DNA of 64,000 nucleotides from Bacillus sp. J33 (GCF_000518885.1 NZ_JAEL01000008.1:30974-94973), one strand, 5' to 3'; shown: positions 1 through 9,147, counted from the stretch's first letter. Notes: generated by a model from the sequence alone, not told the origin. Made by a program: numbers and translations.

Positions 1-662
1 AGGCTTTGGTAATATTCAGATAGCTTAAAGCGTTCCAGTTTTAATTGGTTACGCAGCATTCCAGTTACATTTTGTGCCGCTGCTGTAACGACTGATAAAA
101 AATATGGATGATTGACTGTCCATAGCCCAGTCAAATCAATGACTCCCAACATTTTTTTGGTGGCAGGATCATGAATGGGAGCAGCTGAGCATGTCCATTT
201 TTGTACCTCTTGGCAAAAGTGTTCTCCAGCAAACACTTGAATCGGAGAACCGGTAGCAATTGCCAATCCAATGCCATTCGTGCCTGCATTGCTTTCTTTC
301 CATGATGAGCCAGCAACCAAATTCATATCCTCAGCCTTGAGCATTAGCGACAAATCTCCATCTATATAAACGATATCTCCGGAAGGATTACAATACGTTA
401 TCAAATGGCCGGAATCCATATACATGTCCTTTAATTTCGTAAGAACCGGTTTTATCATATAAAATAAGGTATCTGTTGATACATATTCCTTAATTTGTTC
501 TTCACTAAGGCTGATAGAAGTCTTACTTTGAAGTGGACTGATTCCTTGTTCCAAACAGCGCTTCCATGAATCATACATTAAAGGGCGGATTGTTGGAGTT
601 TTGTTGTTGCCAGAAACAAACTTTTCCCATTCACGTTCCAGCTTTAGTTTTAGGTTATTCAT
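1..662 (-). CDS. AcoR-type sigma-54-dependent activator, N-terminal part
   Basis: Partial gene cut by the left edge: 220 codons from an ATG at 662 with no stop before base 1. The residues form the sensory half of AcoR-like activators. Around residues 121-180 one reads SSWKESNAGTNGIG, VFAGEHFC, WTCSAAPI and LGVIDLTG, the typical GAF-like signature of acetoin-type regulators. The AAA+ and Fis-type helix-turn-helix domains expected in this family would lie outside the window. A purine-rich AGGGGG sits about 13 nt before the ATG, slightly far for an ideal ribosome site. The family activates sigma-54 promoters of catabolic operons in the cytoplasm; the inducer cannot be told from this fragment. 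Confidence 0.85.
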   Translation of the reverse strand, partial: MNNLKLKLEREWEKFVSGNNKTPTIRPLMYDSWKRCLEQGISPLQSKTSISLSEEQIKEYVSTDTLFYMIKPVLTKLKDMYMDSGHLITYCNPSGDIVYIDGDLSLMLKAEDMNLVAGSSWKESNAGTNGIGLAIATGSPIQVFAGEHFCQEVQKWTCSAAPIHDPATKKMLGVIDLTGLWTVNHPYFLSVVTAAAQNVTGMLRNQLKLERFKLSEYYQS

Positions 663-790
663 TACTATAGCTATACCCCCTAAAATAAATGATTGTAAAT
701 ATCCCGCTTTTACAATATTAGAAAATTCTGGGCTATTGATGTTCGCCTCCTTAAAAATCATATTGCTTTTAAATTATATATTAAAAGTTT

Positions 791-890
791 GACTCTTTTC
801 TCATAGATTAGTGTTATTGTTTGTAAATTTTGCGCTTTGGTAAAACTAAGTTTTCCTTCAAAAAGCAGCAAATTTCACGAAAAGAGCTTG
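791..890. repeat. Core-deleted copy of MITE-like repeat (R0)
   Basis: About 100 bp that match only the two outer arms of the longer repeats at 1532 and 4410. The left arm (ctcttttctcat, then a T-rich stretch) is joined directly to the right arm (ggtaaaactaagtttt, then cacgaaaagagc). The GC-rich central palindrome is missing. It lies between the AcoR-like gene and the PepSY gene; the rest of this intergenic stretch shows nothing else. Confidence 0.6.
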
Positions 891-958
891 GAACTAACCA
901 AAAGTATTTTAAAATCGTTAAAACATAGTCTATTTTATTTTTATTAAGAGTTATGTTA

Positions 959-1501
959 TTAAACTTGCAAATCTTTTGGCTTTTTTCTAGCCTTTAAACG
1001 CTTATACAGCGGAAATCCAACCATATAATACCCTGAAAAGGATAGCAGAATCAGGGATAAACCTGCCATTGTCAATAGACTGTATCTATACCAATTTCCA
1101 AAGAAGGAACCATCATGCAAAGTAATGAGGAAGGTTGAGTAATCTGGATTTGTCGATAAAACTTTTCCTGTACTCGCATCGATCTGAACACTTTGACTAT
1201 TATTAAAGCGAACCTGGTAAACATTGGCACTTGGCCTATACTCAATTCTGAATATATCTTCTGCCGAGGATGCATCTGGGAGTTCCTGAGACGTGGCAAT
1301 AGTCACGACCTTATCGATTGGCAGTGACTGACTTGGACTCGCCTCTTTCCCCATCCTTAACTCATCAGCCACTCCGAAGGGTATCATATAAACAAGCAAG
1401 AGGCCTGTGACAGCAACGAACATAAAAACAAAAGATAATATCAATCCTGACCATTTATGTACTTTTCGGCTAAATTGGTACAAACTCATAGCTCTTGACA
1501 A
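959..1501 (-). CDS. PepSY-associated membrane protein
   Basis: A 180-residue protein with one membrane segment near residues 17-40 and a second near 140-163. Between them is an extracytoplasmic PepSY-like region with the usual closing pattern SVQIDASTGKVLS. Short PepSY-TM proteins of this kind occur near iron-reduction or sensory systems, but their role is not established. The TTG at 1501 has a GGTGG only 4-5 nt upstream; an ATG four codons later (1489) is the alternative start. It stands alone between repeat copies, with no operon partner visible. Confidence 0.75.
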   Translation of the reverse strand: MSRAMSLYQFSRKVHKWSGLILSFVFMFVAVTGLLLVYMIPFGVADELRMGKEASPSQSLPIDKVVTIATSQELPDASSAEDIFRIEYRPSANVYQVRFNNSQSVQIDASTGKVLSTNPDYSTFLITLHDGSFFGNWYRYSLLTMAGLSLILLSFSGYYMVGFPLYKRLKARKKPKDLQV

Positions 1502-1531
1502 ATTACCACCACACCCTTTGTCTTATTTTTA

Positions 1532-1759
1532 GGCTCTTTTCTCATGAATTGTTGTTTTTACTTATTAATTTTGCCCGTTGATTTCCACTACGGGCACTCA
1601 AGCTTTCCCGGGGAAGGAATGGGAGCCTCCTCGGCTTCGCCTGTGGTGTCTCCCACTCCCTCTTTTCCGCAGGAGTCAAGTGCCCTCCGTTCCAATCAGC
1701 TCAGTTGGTTAAACTAAGTTCGTTCGTCTTCAAAAAGCAACAAACTTTACGAAAAGAGC
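1532..1759. repeat. MITE-like repeat, full-length copy (R1)
   Basis: 228-bp element with terminal inverted repeats (ggctcttttc at the left, gaaaagagc at the right). Inside it is a second inverted pair built on gttgattt...gggcact and the complementary agtgccctccg...aatca. The centre is GC-rich, unlike the surrounding AT-rich DNA. Related copies in this window lie at 4410-4685, 16016-16260 and 48225-48434, with core-deleted ones at 791 and 7092. It has no open reading frame and would fold into a long hairpin if transcribed. Confidence 0.85.
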
Positions 1760-2226
1760 ATTAATAAATCATCACCGTTTATGCCAAACCGTCGGTGATT
1801 CCGTTATTTGCTCTTTCCTTAGCAGAAACGGTTCAGCAGCCTCAAATATTCTCCAAAATCACCTCCTTTTTACCATGTCCCCACAAAAATATAAAACGCT
1901 TCCATTAAAGACACGGAATATTTAAAAAATTCATAATTCTATGGTGGCTTAATGTGATTTTACGTGGATAAATTAGGTTTGTCAATTATATTTTACTATA
2001 TTAGTAAAATAGTAAATTACTAAATTAATAAGGGAATATACTAAAGTTTTATTCTGAAAATAAAATAATACGAACAAGTAAAACCTTTTTCTAATCAGCA
2101 ATTCCATAAAAATACAAATGAAAAAATAAAAAGAAAAGGTGACCGCCTTAAGTGACCCTTGAATAAAATCACACCCGATAAAATTATGTACAAAAAAATA
2201 ACTCCCCAAAAAAAGGGAGCTCTAAA
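1760..2226. other. AT-rich intergenic stretch
   Basis: Very AT-rich DNA between repeat R1 and the small ORF at 2227. Short minus-strand frames here are low-complexity and have no ribosome site. I see no RNA gene or convincing promoter. Confidence 0.5.
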
Positions 2227-2373
2227 ATGGCTAATCATCCAAAGGAATCGCGGGCTGCATTCGCATTGGCTCAATATGTTTGGTCAAAAGCATTTAATAA
2301 GAGCAAGAGGCTCCAACATTTACAGATTATCTTTCAAAGGATGGCGGATTCTTTACATTTTTTTGTTTCTTAA
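2227..2373 (+). CDS. Candidate 48-residue small protein
   Basis: ATG preceded at 6-7 nt by GGGAG inside an A-rich stretch, then 48 codons to TAA. The predicted peptide starts MANHPKESRAAFALAQYVW and is basic and helical, with amino-acid use that looks like a real protein rather than AT-rich noise. Its last 47 bases overlap, tail to tail, the 3' end of the flavin monooxygenase gene on the other strand. I do not recognise the family. The main doubt is its short length. Confidence 0.45.
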   Translation: MANHPKESRAAFALAQYVWSKAFNKSKRLQHLQIIFQRMADSLHFFVS

Positions 2374-3691
2374 TCTTTTTCTTCTGATTGGTTAATACAG
2401 CAAACACTACTTTAGAGTGGAAAAGGTGCAAGGGAGACCGAATTAAATTCATTACTCTGCCTAATCTAAGATATACTTCCGGATCAAAAGCCGAAAGCTT
2501 ATATACCTCTTTGCTATACCACTGTTTAATCGGCTGTATGAGAGGCCTGTCTCCTTTAATATCTGGATTCCGGAATGCCTCTGTAATGGCCATCTCCCAA
2601 GGAGTAGCAATCAAATGCGAAATTCTCTTGTGAAATGTTTTGGTAAACCCTTTATCTGGATAGGCAAAATGTTTCAAATAACTCTGTAGCTCTAAGGCTT
2701 CCATAGCTGCGACAGAAATACCTTGCCCAAATACAGGATCAAAGCGGCAATGCGCATCTCCAACTATCAGGAAACCTTCCGGGACATCCGCCAGGTCAAA
2801 ACGCCGGCGCACCTGATAAGGAATCTTATGTATTTTTATCTCTGATATTGGCTCCACTTGTTCGAGAAAATGAAGTACATCAGGGACGGGTAACTTTTGG
2901 GCATAAGCAAAAAATTCCTCATTGGTAATTGGCGCGGGTTCATTGGCATAACCGCTAAAGGTAACAGAGAAACGATTCTCTTCAATCGTTTGAATAAAAG
3001 CACCATACGGGTTTTCAGGGAAGCTGGGAGAAATCAGAAGATTACACCAGTCTGGACGTTCCTGATTTTTAAGACGAAAAAATCTGGTGGCATAGAAAAG
3101 CTGAATCCACACCTTTTCTTCCTTTATCCCTATTCCATATGATCTTAGCCACTCAACACTTTTTGAACCAAACCCGCTAGCATCAACAACCAGATCTGCA
3201 TAAAGTTCTTCTTCTCTTCCTGTCTTAAGGGAGCGTACCTGCACACCGGATATTTTATTATGTTGGCGATCTAATAACAGCCGCTCGGCCTTCGTTTCGT
3301 ACTTGGCTTCAATATTGGATACTTGGTCAATACGGTTTTGCAAATGCCACTCTAACATAGGCCAGCTTTGTTGAACCATAACTAATTCTCCTGGAAACCG
3401 CTGTTTCCAGAAACCAAAATGATGCCATTTCAAATCTCTTGTAAAATTATTTACAATACTCCCATCTTCTATTAATTGATCAAGGAAATGCGGAAACAAT
3501 TTCTCAATTGCTTCTTCACCGCCTTTTAATAAAACATGAGGATGATAGCTTTGCGGCACTCTCTTCCTTGGGGCTTTTTCTTCCCATCTTTGATCGGCTT
3601 CCAAGATGATTACCTTTCGAAAGGAATGTGACAGGGCTTTAGCAGCTAATTTCCCAGCGATGCTTCCTCCGATAACAATTGCTTTCTCCAA
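2327..3691 (-). CDS. FAD-dependent monooxygenase / oxidoreductase
   Basis: A 454-residue flavoprotein. The N-terminus has the dinucleotide-binding strand-turn-helix (IVIGGSIAGKLAAKAL, residues 5-20) ending in an acidic residue after ILEAD. Near residue 310 it has the second FAD motif VGDAHCRFDPVFGQGIS, typical of the PHBH-like monooxygenase and geranylgeranyl-reductase superfamily. No membrane segment is obvious. Start is TTG at 3691 with GGAGG about 10 nt upstream; no better start exists nearby. The last 20 residues are lysine-rich and low in complexity. The substrate cannot be inferred from context. Confidence 0.8.
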   Translation of the reverse strand: MEKAIVIGGSIAGKLAAKALSHSFRKVIILEADQRWEEKAPRKRVPQSYHPHVLLKGGEEAIEKLFPHFLDQLIEDGSIVNNFTRDLKWHHFGFWKQRFPGELVMVQQSWPMLEWHLQNRIDQVSNIEAKYETKAERLLLDRQHNKISGVQVRSLKTGREEELYADLVVDASGFGSKSVEWLRSYGIGIKEEKVWIQLFYATRFFRLKNQERPDWCNLLISPSFPENPYGAFIQTIEENRFSVTFSGYANEPAPITNEEFFAYAQKLPVPDVLHFLEQVEPISEIKIHKIPYQVRRRFDLADVPEGFLIVGDAHCRFDPVFGQGISVAAMEALELQSYLKHFAYPDKGFTKTFHKRISHLIATPWEMAITEAFRNPDIKGDRPLIQPIKQWYSKEVYKLSAFDPEVYLRLGRVMNLIRSPLHLFHSKVVFAVLTNQKKKIKKQKNVKNPPSFER

Positions 3692-3866
3692 TAGGATACT
3701 TCCTCCAATCTTTCAGCAAATATTGTCGGGATTTTATTTCTATCTATTGTTTTTTAAAAACCTTACATCCGACAAACCGCTGACACAGCCCCCTCTGCTA
3801 TTCATTATAAATTGATTTATTTTTACTTCATGTGTGGCCCATTTCCGGTATAATCACAAACCGTTA

Positions 3867-4370
3867 TCATTTAAAGAGGAAATATACATAATCCGTGGGT
3901 ACGCCGCATTCACCTTGTTGTCTTAGCATGGCTGTTACATTGCCTCGATGGTAGGTTCCATGGTTTACTACATGATGAATGAGATCAGCTAGTATGAATT
4001 CACAGCGGCCATACCTGGGGTGCTCGGTAATGATAACTCGTTCTGAATCTTGCTGCTCTGCAAAAAAACTGTAAAATTCCTTTGATAGTGCAGCATATAA
4101 CGCTTCAAGTTCATCTATTTCGGCTCCTGCCGCTTCTGACTTTCGATGCTCAACTTCTTTGACTGTTTCATGGAAACTGCTTCCCTTCATCGTCTCCAGC
4201 CAGGTAATGTCTGTTGCATAAAGGTGAATCAAAACTTCTGAAATCGATGAGAAAACACTTTTAATTGTCTTTTTTGAAACGCTATCAGGCAGTTGTTTTA
4301 AGTGCTGGAACACTTGTTGGTTAGCCCAAACGTGGTAATCGTACATTTTTATGGCCCGGTTATTTTCCAT
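3867..4370 (-). CDS. DinB family protein (first copy)
   Basis: A 167-residue DinB/YfiT-type four-helix protein. The metal-ligand histidines are visible as IHLYATD near residue 50 and HHVVNHGTYHRGN near residue 135. The frame stays open 79 codons further upstream, but that part is repeat R2 read through. The ATG at 4370 has AGAGGGG about 10 nt upstream and begins the conserved region, so I place the start there. Family members bind a metal and some act as thiol (bacillithiol) transferases; the substrate here is unknown. A second DinB gene lies just upstream in the same orientation. Confidence 0.85.
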   Translation of the reverse strand: MENNRAIKMYDYHVWANQQVFQHLKQLPDSVSKKTIKSVFSSISEVLIHLYATDITWLETMKGSSFHETVKEVEHRKSEAAGAEIDELEALYAALSKEFYSFFAEQQDSERVIITEHPRYGRCEFILADLIHHVVNHGTYHRGNVTAMLRQQGECGVPTDYVYFLFK

Positions 4371-4409
4371 TAGCTTATGCCCCTCTCTTTTTGTCACATT
4401 TTTGAATAA

Positions 4410-4685
4410 GGATCTTTTCTCATAAAATGTTGTTTTTACTAATAAATTCTGCCCGTTGATTTCAGCACGGCGCACTTGCTTTCCGCGGGGAGGAATGAGA
4501 ACGCCTGCGGGGTCTCCCACTTCCCTCACTTCCCGCAGGACATTGGAAAAGCATCCTTGAATAAACACCTCGTCGTAAGAAAATGCGAATGCATTTTTGA
4601 GGATCAAGTGCCCTCCGCTTTAATCAACTCAGTTGGTTAAACTAAGTTTTCCGCCCGAAAAGCAACAAACTTTACAAAAACAGCC
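4410..4685. repeat. MITE-like repeat, long copy (R2)
   Basis: About 275 bp. It shares arms and GC core with the 1532 copy but carries an extra segment (cctcgtcgtaagaaaatgcg...) that is found again in the 16016 copy, which defines a longer subfamily. It sits immediately upstream of the DinB gene at 3867 and supplies false N-terminal codons to that open frame. Confidence 0.85.
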
Positions 4686-4734
4686 TTGTATAAATAAGAA
4701 ATCAATTAAAACCACATACACTGCTGCTTTAAAG

Positions 4735-5250
4735 TTATTCAAATAATGATGGTCTCGGTTCAGCCATGCCAAAATGTGCCCATTCTTCCTTTGAAGGACC
4801 GTATATACCAGGAACATGAAGTCCTGCCTGCCTCATAAGAATAGTCATTTGTCCTCGATGATGAGTTTGGTGCTGATTTAAAAATAGTAAAAGATTTCCC
4901 TTTGCCATTTTTTGACCAAAGAAATCAATCTGTTCAGATAAGTTCTCATCAGTCCATTGAGTTTTCAATGCCTCAACAAGTTGATTTGAAGATTTAATAT
5001 AGCTTTCAGCAATAAAATTAGCCGAAGAAGGGACGGACCAGTCTTCACTTGGTGCTTCAAATCTTAAACCTGCCTGTGAGCTAATCACTTTAATGGATGT
5101 AACCGTATGCCATGCAATACGTCCTAAAGACCAGTGCTGTGAAGAAACCTCCTGTTTCAAAGATTCATCAGTAAGAGTTTTAAGAAGCTTACTTGTAGCT
5201 CCGGCTTCAAATTCCCAAGATTTCAAAAAATCGTTTAAGCTTTGATACAT
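4735..5250 (-). CDS. DinB family protein (second copy)
   Basis: A 171-residue DinB-like four-helix protein. It has WHTV near residue 48 and the closing metal motif NQHQTHHRGQMTILMRQAG near residue 130. The ATG at 5250 is preceded by a perfect AGGAGG six bases away, so the six in-frame codons further upstream are left out. It is distinct in sequence from the DinB gene at 3867, so the pair is an old paralogue pair rather than a recent duplication. Likely a metal-dependent, cytoplasmic transferase or hydrolase of unknown substrate. Confidence 0.85.
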   Translation of the reverse strand: MYQSLNDFLKSWEFEAGATSKLLKTLTDESLKQEVSSQHWSLGRIAWHTVTSIKVISSQAGLRFEAPSEDWSVPSSANFIAESYIKSSNQLVEALKTQWTDENLSEQIDFFGQKMAKGNLLLFLNQHQTHHRGQMTILMRQAGLHVPGIYGPSKEEWAHFGMAEPRPSLFE

Positions 5251-5396
5251 CCAAAGCCTCCTCTCCATAGATAGTCACTTTAACATTCTCCCTTTTATGG
5301 AAATTTCCTCCTGAATCTTTTAAAAATAATTCTTGTATAGGCTTTTTTATAAAGCATATAGTGCCAGTAACGGTTTAATTAGATGGCCCTATACAT

Positions 5397-5433
5397 AAAA
5401 AAAAGGGCACATTTCTTATTCCAGAAATGTGCC
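5397..5433 (-). terminator. Rho-independent terminator of MazG-like gene
   Basis: Perfect 11-bp stem (ggcacatttct and its complement) with a 6-base loop. On the minus strand it is followed by a run of eight U. It lies 23 bp after the stop of the gene at 5456. Confidence 0.9.
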
Positions 5434-5455
5434 TTGCTGCTGAAAAAACTTTTTC

Positions 5456-5776
5456 CTAATTGTTAGAATAGCGTTCTGATAGTTTCTTTTTATGTGACTG
5501 AAACACCTCTTCCAGCGGAATATTGTACTTGTTTGCAATCACAATTATATTGCCTAATACATCCCCTAATTCTTCAGTTAATTCCTGTTTATTTTCCTCA
5601 TAAGTTCCCATTGCTTCATCAGGTCTATCCCTGCCTATCTCAAGAGCTCTTATTGCTCGGGCAACCTCACCTGTTTCTTCTGCTAAAAAGCCAATCCGAA
5701 TAAAAATATCTAACTCAGACCAGCCTCTGCTTTCATAATAGTCCTTAACCCATTGCTGAAATTCAGTGACAATCAT
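5456..5776 (-). CDS. MazG-like nucleotide pyrophosphohydrolase
   Basis: A 106-residue protein made of a single MazG-type helical domain. The metal-binding acidic motif FLAEETGEVARA is at about residues 26-37 and the second one, EELGDVLGN, near residue 71. Such proteins hydrolyse (d)NTPs or damaged nucleotides to monophosphate and pyrophosphate with Mg2+. The ATG at 5776 has GGAGG nine bases upstream and is preferred over the in-frame codons above it. Single gene with its own terminator, divergent from the LOG gene at 5867. Confidence 0.88.
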   Translation of the reverse strand: MIVTEFQQWVKDYYESRGWSELDIFIRIGFLAEETGEVARAIRALEIGRDRPDEAMGTYEENKQELTEELGDVLGNIIVIANKYNIPLEEVFQSHKKKLSERYSNN

Positions 5777-5866
5777 TTTTTTCAACCTCCAATTCATATA
5801 TTCAGTTTAACAAAAAATTGAAAGTTTTATATAATCGTTAATGGTGAATATTAGGAGGGGATATAT

Positions 5867-6448
5867 TTGAAAAGGATAGCTGTTTTTTGCGGATCAAGTA
5901 ATGGAGCATCTGAGGTTTATATCGAAGGGGCAAAAAAACTAGGTAAAGAACTAGCGAAACGAAATATCGAACTTGTTTATGGAGGAGCCAGTGTTGGTAT
6001 TATGGGCGCAGTTGCAGATTCAGTATTAGAAGAAGGAGGATATGTAATTGGTGTTATGCCAAGGTTTTTAGAAAATAGGGAGATATCCCATAAGAACTTA
6101 TCAGAGTTGATTATAGTAGATTCTATGCATGAAAGAAAGGCGAAAATGTCGGAATTGGCAGATGGATTTATCGCTATGCCCGGCGGGCCAGGCACGCTGG
6201 AAGAGTTCTTTGAAACATTTACTTGGGCTCAATTAGGACTCCATCAAAAACCATGCGGACTGTTAAATATTAATCAGTATTTTGATCCTATTGCCACATT
6301 ATTTAATCATATGTCAAAGGAACAGTTTTTACATGAAAAGTATCAAACTATGGCATTAATCGATAATGAGCCAAATGATTTACTTGATAAATTTACTGCA
6401 TATGAACCACCAGCCGTAAAAACATACATCACTGAAAAGCAGATTTGA
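5867..6448 (+). CDS. LOG family (TIGR00730) Rossmann protein
   Basis: A 193-residue protein of the lysine-decarboxylase-like LOG family, similar to Bacillus YvdD. It shows the nucleotide-binding start VFCGSSNG, the YGGASVGIMGAVAD loop, the catalytic S-M-H-E-R-K segment and the signature MPGGPGTLEEFFE (about residues 104-116). Members cleave cytokinin riboside monophosphate or AMP-type nucleotides into base and ribose 5-phosphate. Start is TTG at 5867, with AGGAGGGG seven bases upstream. Divergent from the MazG-like gene with about 90 bp between. Confidence 0.9.
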   Translation: MKRIAVFCGSSNGASEVYIEGAKKLGKELAKRNIELVYGGASVGIMGAVADSVLEEGGYVIGVMPRFLENREISHKNLSELIIVDSMHERKAKMSELADGFIAMPGGPGTLEEFFETFTWAQLGLHQKPCGLLNINQYFDPIATLFNHMSKEQFLHEKYQTMALIDNEPNDLLDKFTAYEPPAVKTYITEKQI

Positions 6449-6504
6449 TAGGCAAATGGGTCATTTATTTTAAAAAGGCAGCAAAATAACCTAAATTTAA
6501 TTCA

Positions 6505-6538
6505 ATAAAAAAAGCTGCCTGGATCTTCTCCGGGCGGC
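6505..6538 (-). terminator. Terminator of the ABM-domain gene
   Basis: GC-rich 9-bp stem with two G-U pairs (gctgcctgg / ccgggcggc), followed on the minus strand by seven U. It ends transcription from the gene at 6581 and could also stop read-through from the LOG gene. Confidence 0.75.
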
Positions 6539-6580
6539 CTAAGAGTATATTAGTTCATTTTTTGTCCCCTTTAAAATTGA

Positions 6581-6907
6581 TCAAATTTTTATATGCGATG
6601 AAATCAATTCCCCATCATCACATGCATCGAACACTTCAAAAAATTTGAACGATGGTTTCTTTTTTGTAAAACTTTGCAGTTTCTCCATCAATATTGGATA
6701 TAACTGAGCATGTGCTCTTTCTGCGTCTTCCTTTGTATCCCAGTAATTCAACGCTCTATATTCACCTGCCGAATCGTCAAAAAAATAAACATTGCCGCGA
6801 AATCCGCTTAGCTTTCTGCTGGCAGAGTCGAATTCCCTTGTCAGTTTTTCGGCTACACTTCTCTGTCCTGCTTCAAGTTTATATTTTACGAGCCGTGCGT
6901 AATACAT
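6581..6907 (-). CDS. Antibiotic-biosynthesis-monooxygenase-like dimeric barrel protein
   Basis: A 108-residue single-domain protein starting MYYARLVKYKLEAGQ. It has the pattern of a small ferredoxin-like alpha/beta barrel: a beta strand, an amphipathic helix (SVAEKLTREFDSA), FRGNVYFFDD, then ALNYWDTKEDAERAH. The last part matches the W-x-S/T-x-E-x-A-x-x-H stretch of ABM-type proteins. Members act as small oxygenases or heme-handling proteins; the substrate here is unknown. The ATG at 6907 has AGGGGGG seven bases upstream, so 13 upstream in-frame codons are excluded. Confidence 0.65.
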   Translation of the reverse strand: MYYARLVKYKLEAGQRSVAEKLTREFDSASRKLSGFRGNVYFFDDSAGEYRALNYWDTKEDAERAHAQLYPILMEKLQSFTKKKPSFKFFEVFDACDDGELISSHIKI

Positions 6908-7091
6908 TGGGTTCCCCCCTATTGTAAAAATTGGCTTACTCATCAATATATGAAAATTTAAACAAAAAGATGCTTGAAAACAGCCCCACTTTTGTGGATA
7001 CGAATCATTACTTAAATAAGAAATCTTTTATAAGGGACCCTTCCCTTTTTTTAATCATTAAAGCAGCAATATTTTTTTACCATTTTATTAG

Positions 7092-7191
7092 GGCTCTTTT
7101 ATCTTAAATTGTTGTTTTTACCCGTTCCAATCAACTCAGTTGGTTAAACTAAGTTCGCCTTCAAAAAGAAACAGACTTTACGAAAAGTGCC
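7092..7191. repeat. Core-deleted copy of MITE-like repeat (R3)
   Basis: 100 bp starting ggctctttta and ending cgaaaagtgcc. Left and right arms of the full repeat are fused at cccgttccaatcaactcag, so the GC core is gone. A precise internal loss like this also made the copy at 791. Confidence 0.75.
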
Positions 7192-7254
7192 TTTTATTAT
7201 TACCTTAACCTGCTCCTATGTGTAAAAACACCAGCAAAATATTTCCCATATGAA

Positions 7255-7283
7255 AATCCCCTGGTTAAAATGGCCAGGGGATT
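7255..7283 (-). terminator. Hairpin after the 70-residue protein gene
   Basis: Perfect 10-bp stem aatcccctgg / ccaggggatt with a 9-base loop, 40 bp after the stop of the gene at 7324. The U tract on the minus strand is short (four U), so it is a moderate terminator. Confidence 0.65.
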
Positions 7284-7323
7284 CTCATAATTAATTTTCT
7301 TATTTATATTTGTTAATCCTATT

Positions 7324-7536
7324 TTATATTTCTGCAGAGTCTGTTATAGATCCCTTTTGTACTTGAGTTACGGCAGTTAAGGCAGACGAAATTTCGTTAG
7401 ATGCCTGTTTAATCGCTTCTTGGGCAAGTGTAGGATCTGAATTCGCTTTTTCAATTGCTTTTGTTAGCAATTCTTGCGTAAGTGATACATTTGCTTTTGC
7501 TTGATTTAGCTGATTTACATCAATTTGTTGAGGCAT
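7324..7536 (-). CDS. Small helical protein of unknown function
   Basis: 70 residues starting MPQQIDVNQLNQAKANVSL, rich in A, Q, S, N and T and predicted fully helical, without a membrane segment or signal peptide. The ATG is preceded by AGGAGAG at six bases, and a hairpin terminator follows, so it is very probably a real monocistronic gene. The composition recalls small soluble sporulation- or stress-type proteins of Bacilli, but I do not recognise the family. Confidence 0.7.
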   Translation of the reverse strand: MPQQIDVNQLNQAKANVSLTQELLTKAIEKANSDPTLAQEAIKQASNEISSALTAVTQVQKGSITDSAEI

Positions 7537-7559
7537 AATGATCTCTCCTTTTATTGAAT

Positions 7560-7880
7560 TACTCTTATATCATGACCCTATATTTTCTTTTTATTAGGGT
7601 AAAAATTACCTTGAAGTTGCTAAACTCCCCGGTAGTCGAAGAAGGAAAATTGCTGCCAATTAATAATTGGTTTAGAATCATTCCACCTTATACATTAAAT
7701 AATCTGAGCTGACATGCAGCCCCCTCCTTATCCATCACATCATGATGCCCGCCAATGAGGCCGTCTTCATAATTTGACAAACGATTAACTGGTTTCGCTG
7801 AAGAATGCTCAAATAAAGAACCTGATCTATTAGGAGTCATTTTAATGATTGCTTCCCATGCAAAATTATAGTAAACTCGA
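7560..7880. other. Intergenic stretch before the gal operon
   Basis: No open frame with a ribosome site. The only clear signal is the palindrome at 7884-7910, listed separately. Confidence 0.5.
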
Positions 7881-7883
7881 TTT

Positions 7884-7910
7884 AACTTAATTAAATTAAT
7901 TAACTAAGTT
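7884..7910. promoter_or_regulatory. Operator-like palindrome upstream of galK
   Basis: 27-bp imperfect palindrome with outer arms aactta / taagtt. Its first 20 bases, aacttaattaaattaattaa, are repeated exactly at 13931-13950 ahead of the ROK regulator. This position, 54 bp before the galK start, fits repression of the gal operon by that regulator. This is inferred from the shared sequence and gene context. Confidence 0.65.
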
Positions 7911-7963
7911 GCAGTCTTTATTTTCCACCAGATTTTCATTATAAAACTTTTCAGGAGGCAATT

Positions 7964-9142
7964 ATGAGTATTACAGCCAATTTAACCTGCCAATTCAAAT
8001 CCATCTTCAATACTGCTGCGGCTCCAAGGATCTTTTTTGCACCTGGGAGAATCAATCTAATTGGTGAACATACAGACTACAATGGTGGCCATGTCTTCCC
8101 TGCCTCCATTTCATATGGAACTTATGCTTTAGGAAGAAAACGGGACGACCAGAAACTGCGCTTCTATAGCATGAATTTTCCCGATACCGGCATTATTGAG
8201 TGCGACCTGTCAGATCTGGCATTTGATGAATTACACTACTGGGCAAATTACCCTAAGGGCATTATTCTTTACTTACAAGAAGCTGGTCATAAGATTCCTT
8301 TTGGAGCCGATATTTTATTTTACGGAAATATCCCAAATGGAGCCGGACTTTCTTCGTCCGCTTCGATCGAGCTCGCAACAGGAGTTCTCGTAAACGAACT
8401 ATTTAATTTAAATCTGGAACGGATTCCAATGATCAAACTTGGGCAGAAAGTCGAAAATAATTATATTGGTATTAACAGCGGCATTATGGACCAGTTTGCC
8501 ATCGGAATGGGCAGAAAGGATCATGCCATCCTATTGAATTGCCAGACACTTGATTACAAATACGCACCAATAGCTTTAGATGATTACGTCATTATGATCA
8601 TTAACACGAACAAACAGCGGACATTGGCAAAGTCAAAATATAATGAGCGCCGTGCTCAATGTGAGCAGGCATTAAGCGATCTGCAGAAGGAAAATTCCAT
8701 CAGCAGTTTAGGTGAGCTGACGGTATCAGAATTCGAGAAAAACAAACATCTTATCAAAGATGAAATAAACCGAAAACGCGCCAAACACGCCGTTTATGAA
8801 AATGCACGAACCTTGGAAGCGCTCGAAAAGCTGCAGCAGGAGAATCTTCAGGGCTTCGGGGAATTAATGATTAAATCTCATGTATCCTTAAGGGACGACT
8901 ATGAGGTTACTGGCCTTGAATTGGATACGATTGTCCATGCTGCATGGGAGCATGACGGTGTTTTAGGCGCCCGTATGACCGGAGCAGGATTCGGCGGCTG
9001 TGCGATCGCCATTGTTGCGAAGGACAAAGTAACTGATTTAAAAGAAACGATTAACACCATTTATCGCGATACAGTTGGCTATGATGCATCATTTTATATT
9101 GCAGCCATCGGTGACGGGGCAAAAGAACTTATTGAGGAGTGA
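7964..9142 (+). CDS. galK: Galactokinase
   Basis: A 392-residue GHMP kinase that phosphorylates alpha-D-galactose to galactose 1-phosphate, the first Leloir step after mutarotation. The family signature [16 protein letters not shown] is at residues 27-42, the ATP loop [14 protein letters not shown] near 126, and the third GHMP motif [11 protein letters not shown] near 340. Length is normal for the family. The ATG has AGGAGG seven bases upstream. First gene of galK-galE-galT-galM; the next start lies 6 bp beyond its stop. Confidence 0.97.
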   Translation: MSITANLTCQFKSIFNTAAAPRIFFAPGRINLIGEHTDYNGGHVFPASISYGTYALGRKRDDQKLRFYSMNFPDTGIIECDLSDLAFDELHYWANYPKGIILYLQEAGHKIPFGADILFYGNIPNGAGLSSSASIELATGVLVNELFNLNLERIPMIKLGQKVENNYIGINSGIMDQFAIGMGRKDHAILLNCQTLDYKYAPIALDDYVIMIINTNKQRTLAKSKYNERRAQCEQALSDLQKENSISSLGELTVSEFEKNKHLIKDEINRKRAKHAVYENARTLEALEKLQQENLQGFGELMIKSHVSLRDDYEVTGLELDTIVHAAWEHDGVLGARMTGAGFGGCAIAIVAKDKVTDLKETINTIYRDTVGYDASFYIAAIGDGAKELIEE

Positions 9143-9147
9143 AGACA

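Noticed and set aside
1982..2209. 75-codon minus-strand frame rich in F, Y and I
   Set aside because: Typical of chance frames in very AT-rich DNA; no ribosome site or homologue recognised.
4371..4607. 79 extra N-terminal codons in frame with the DinB gene at 3867
   Set aside because: They are read-through of repeat R2; the conserved domain and a proper ribosome site begin at 4370.
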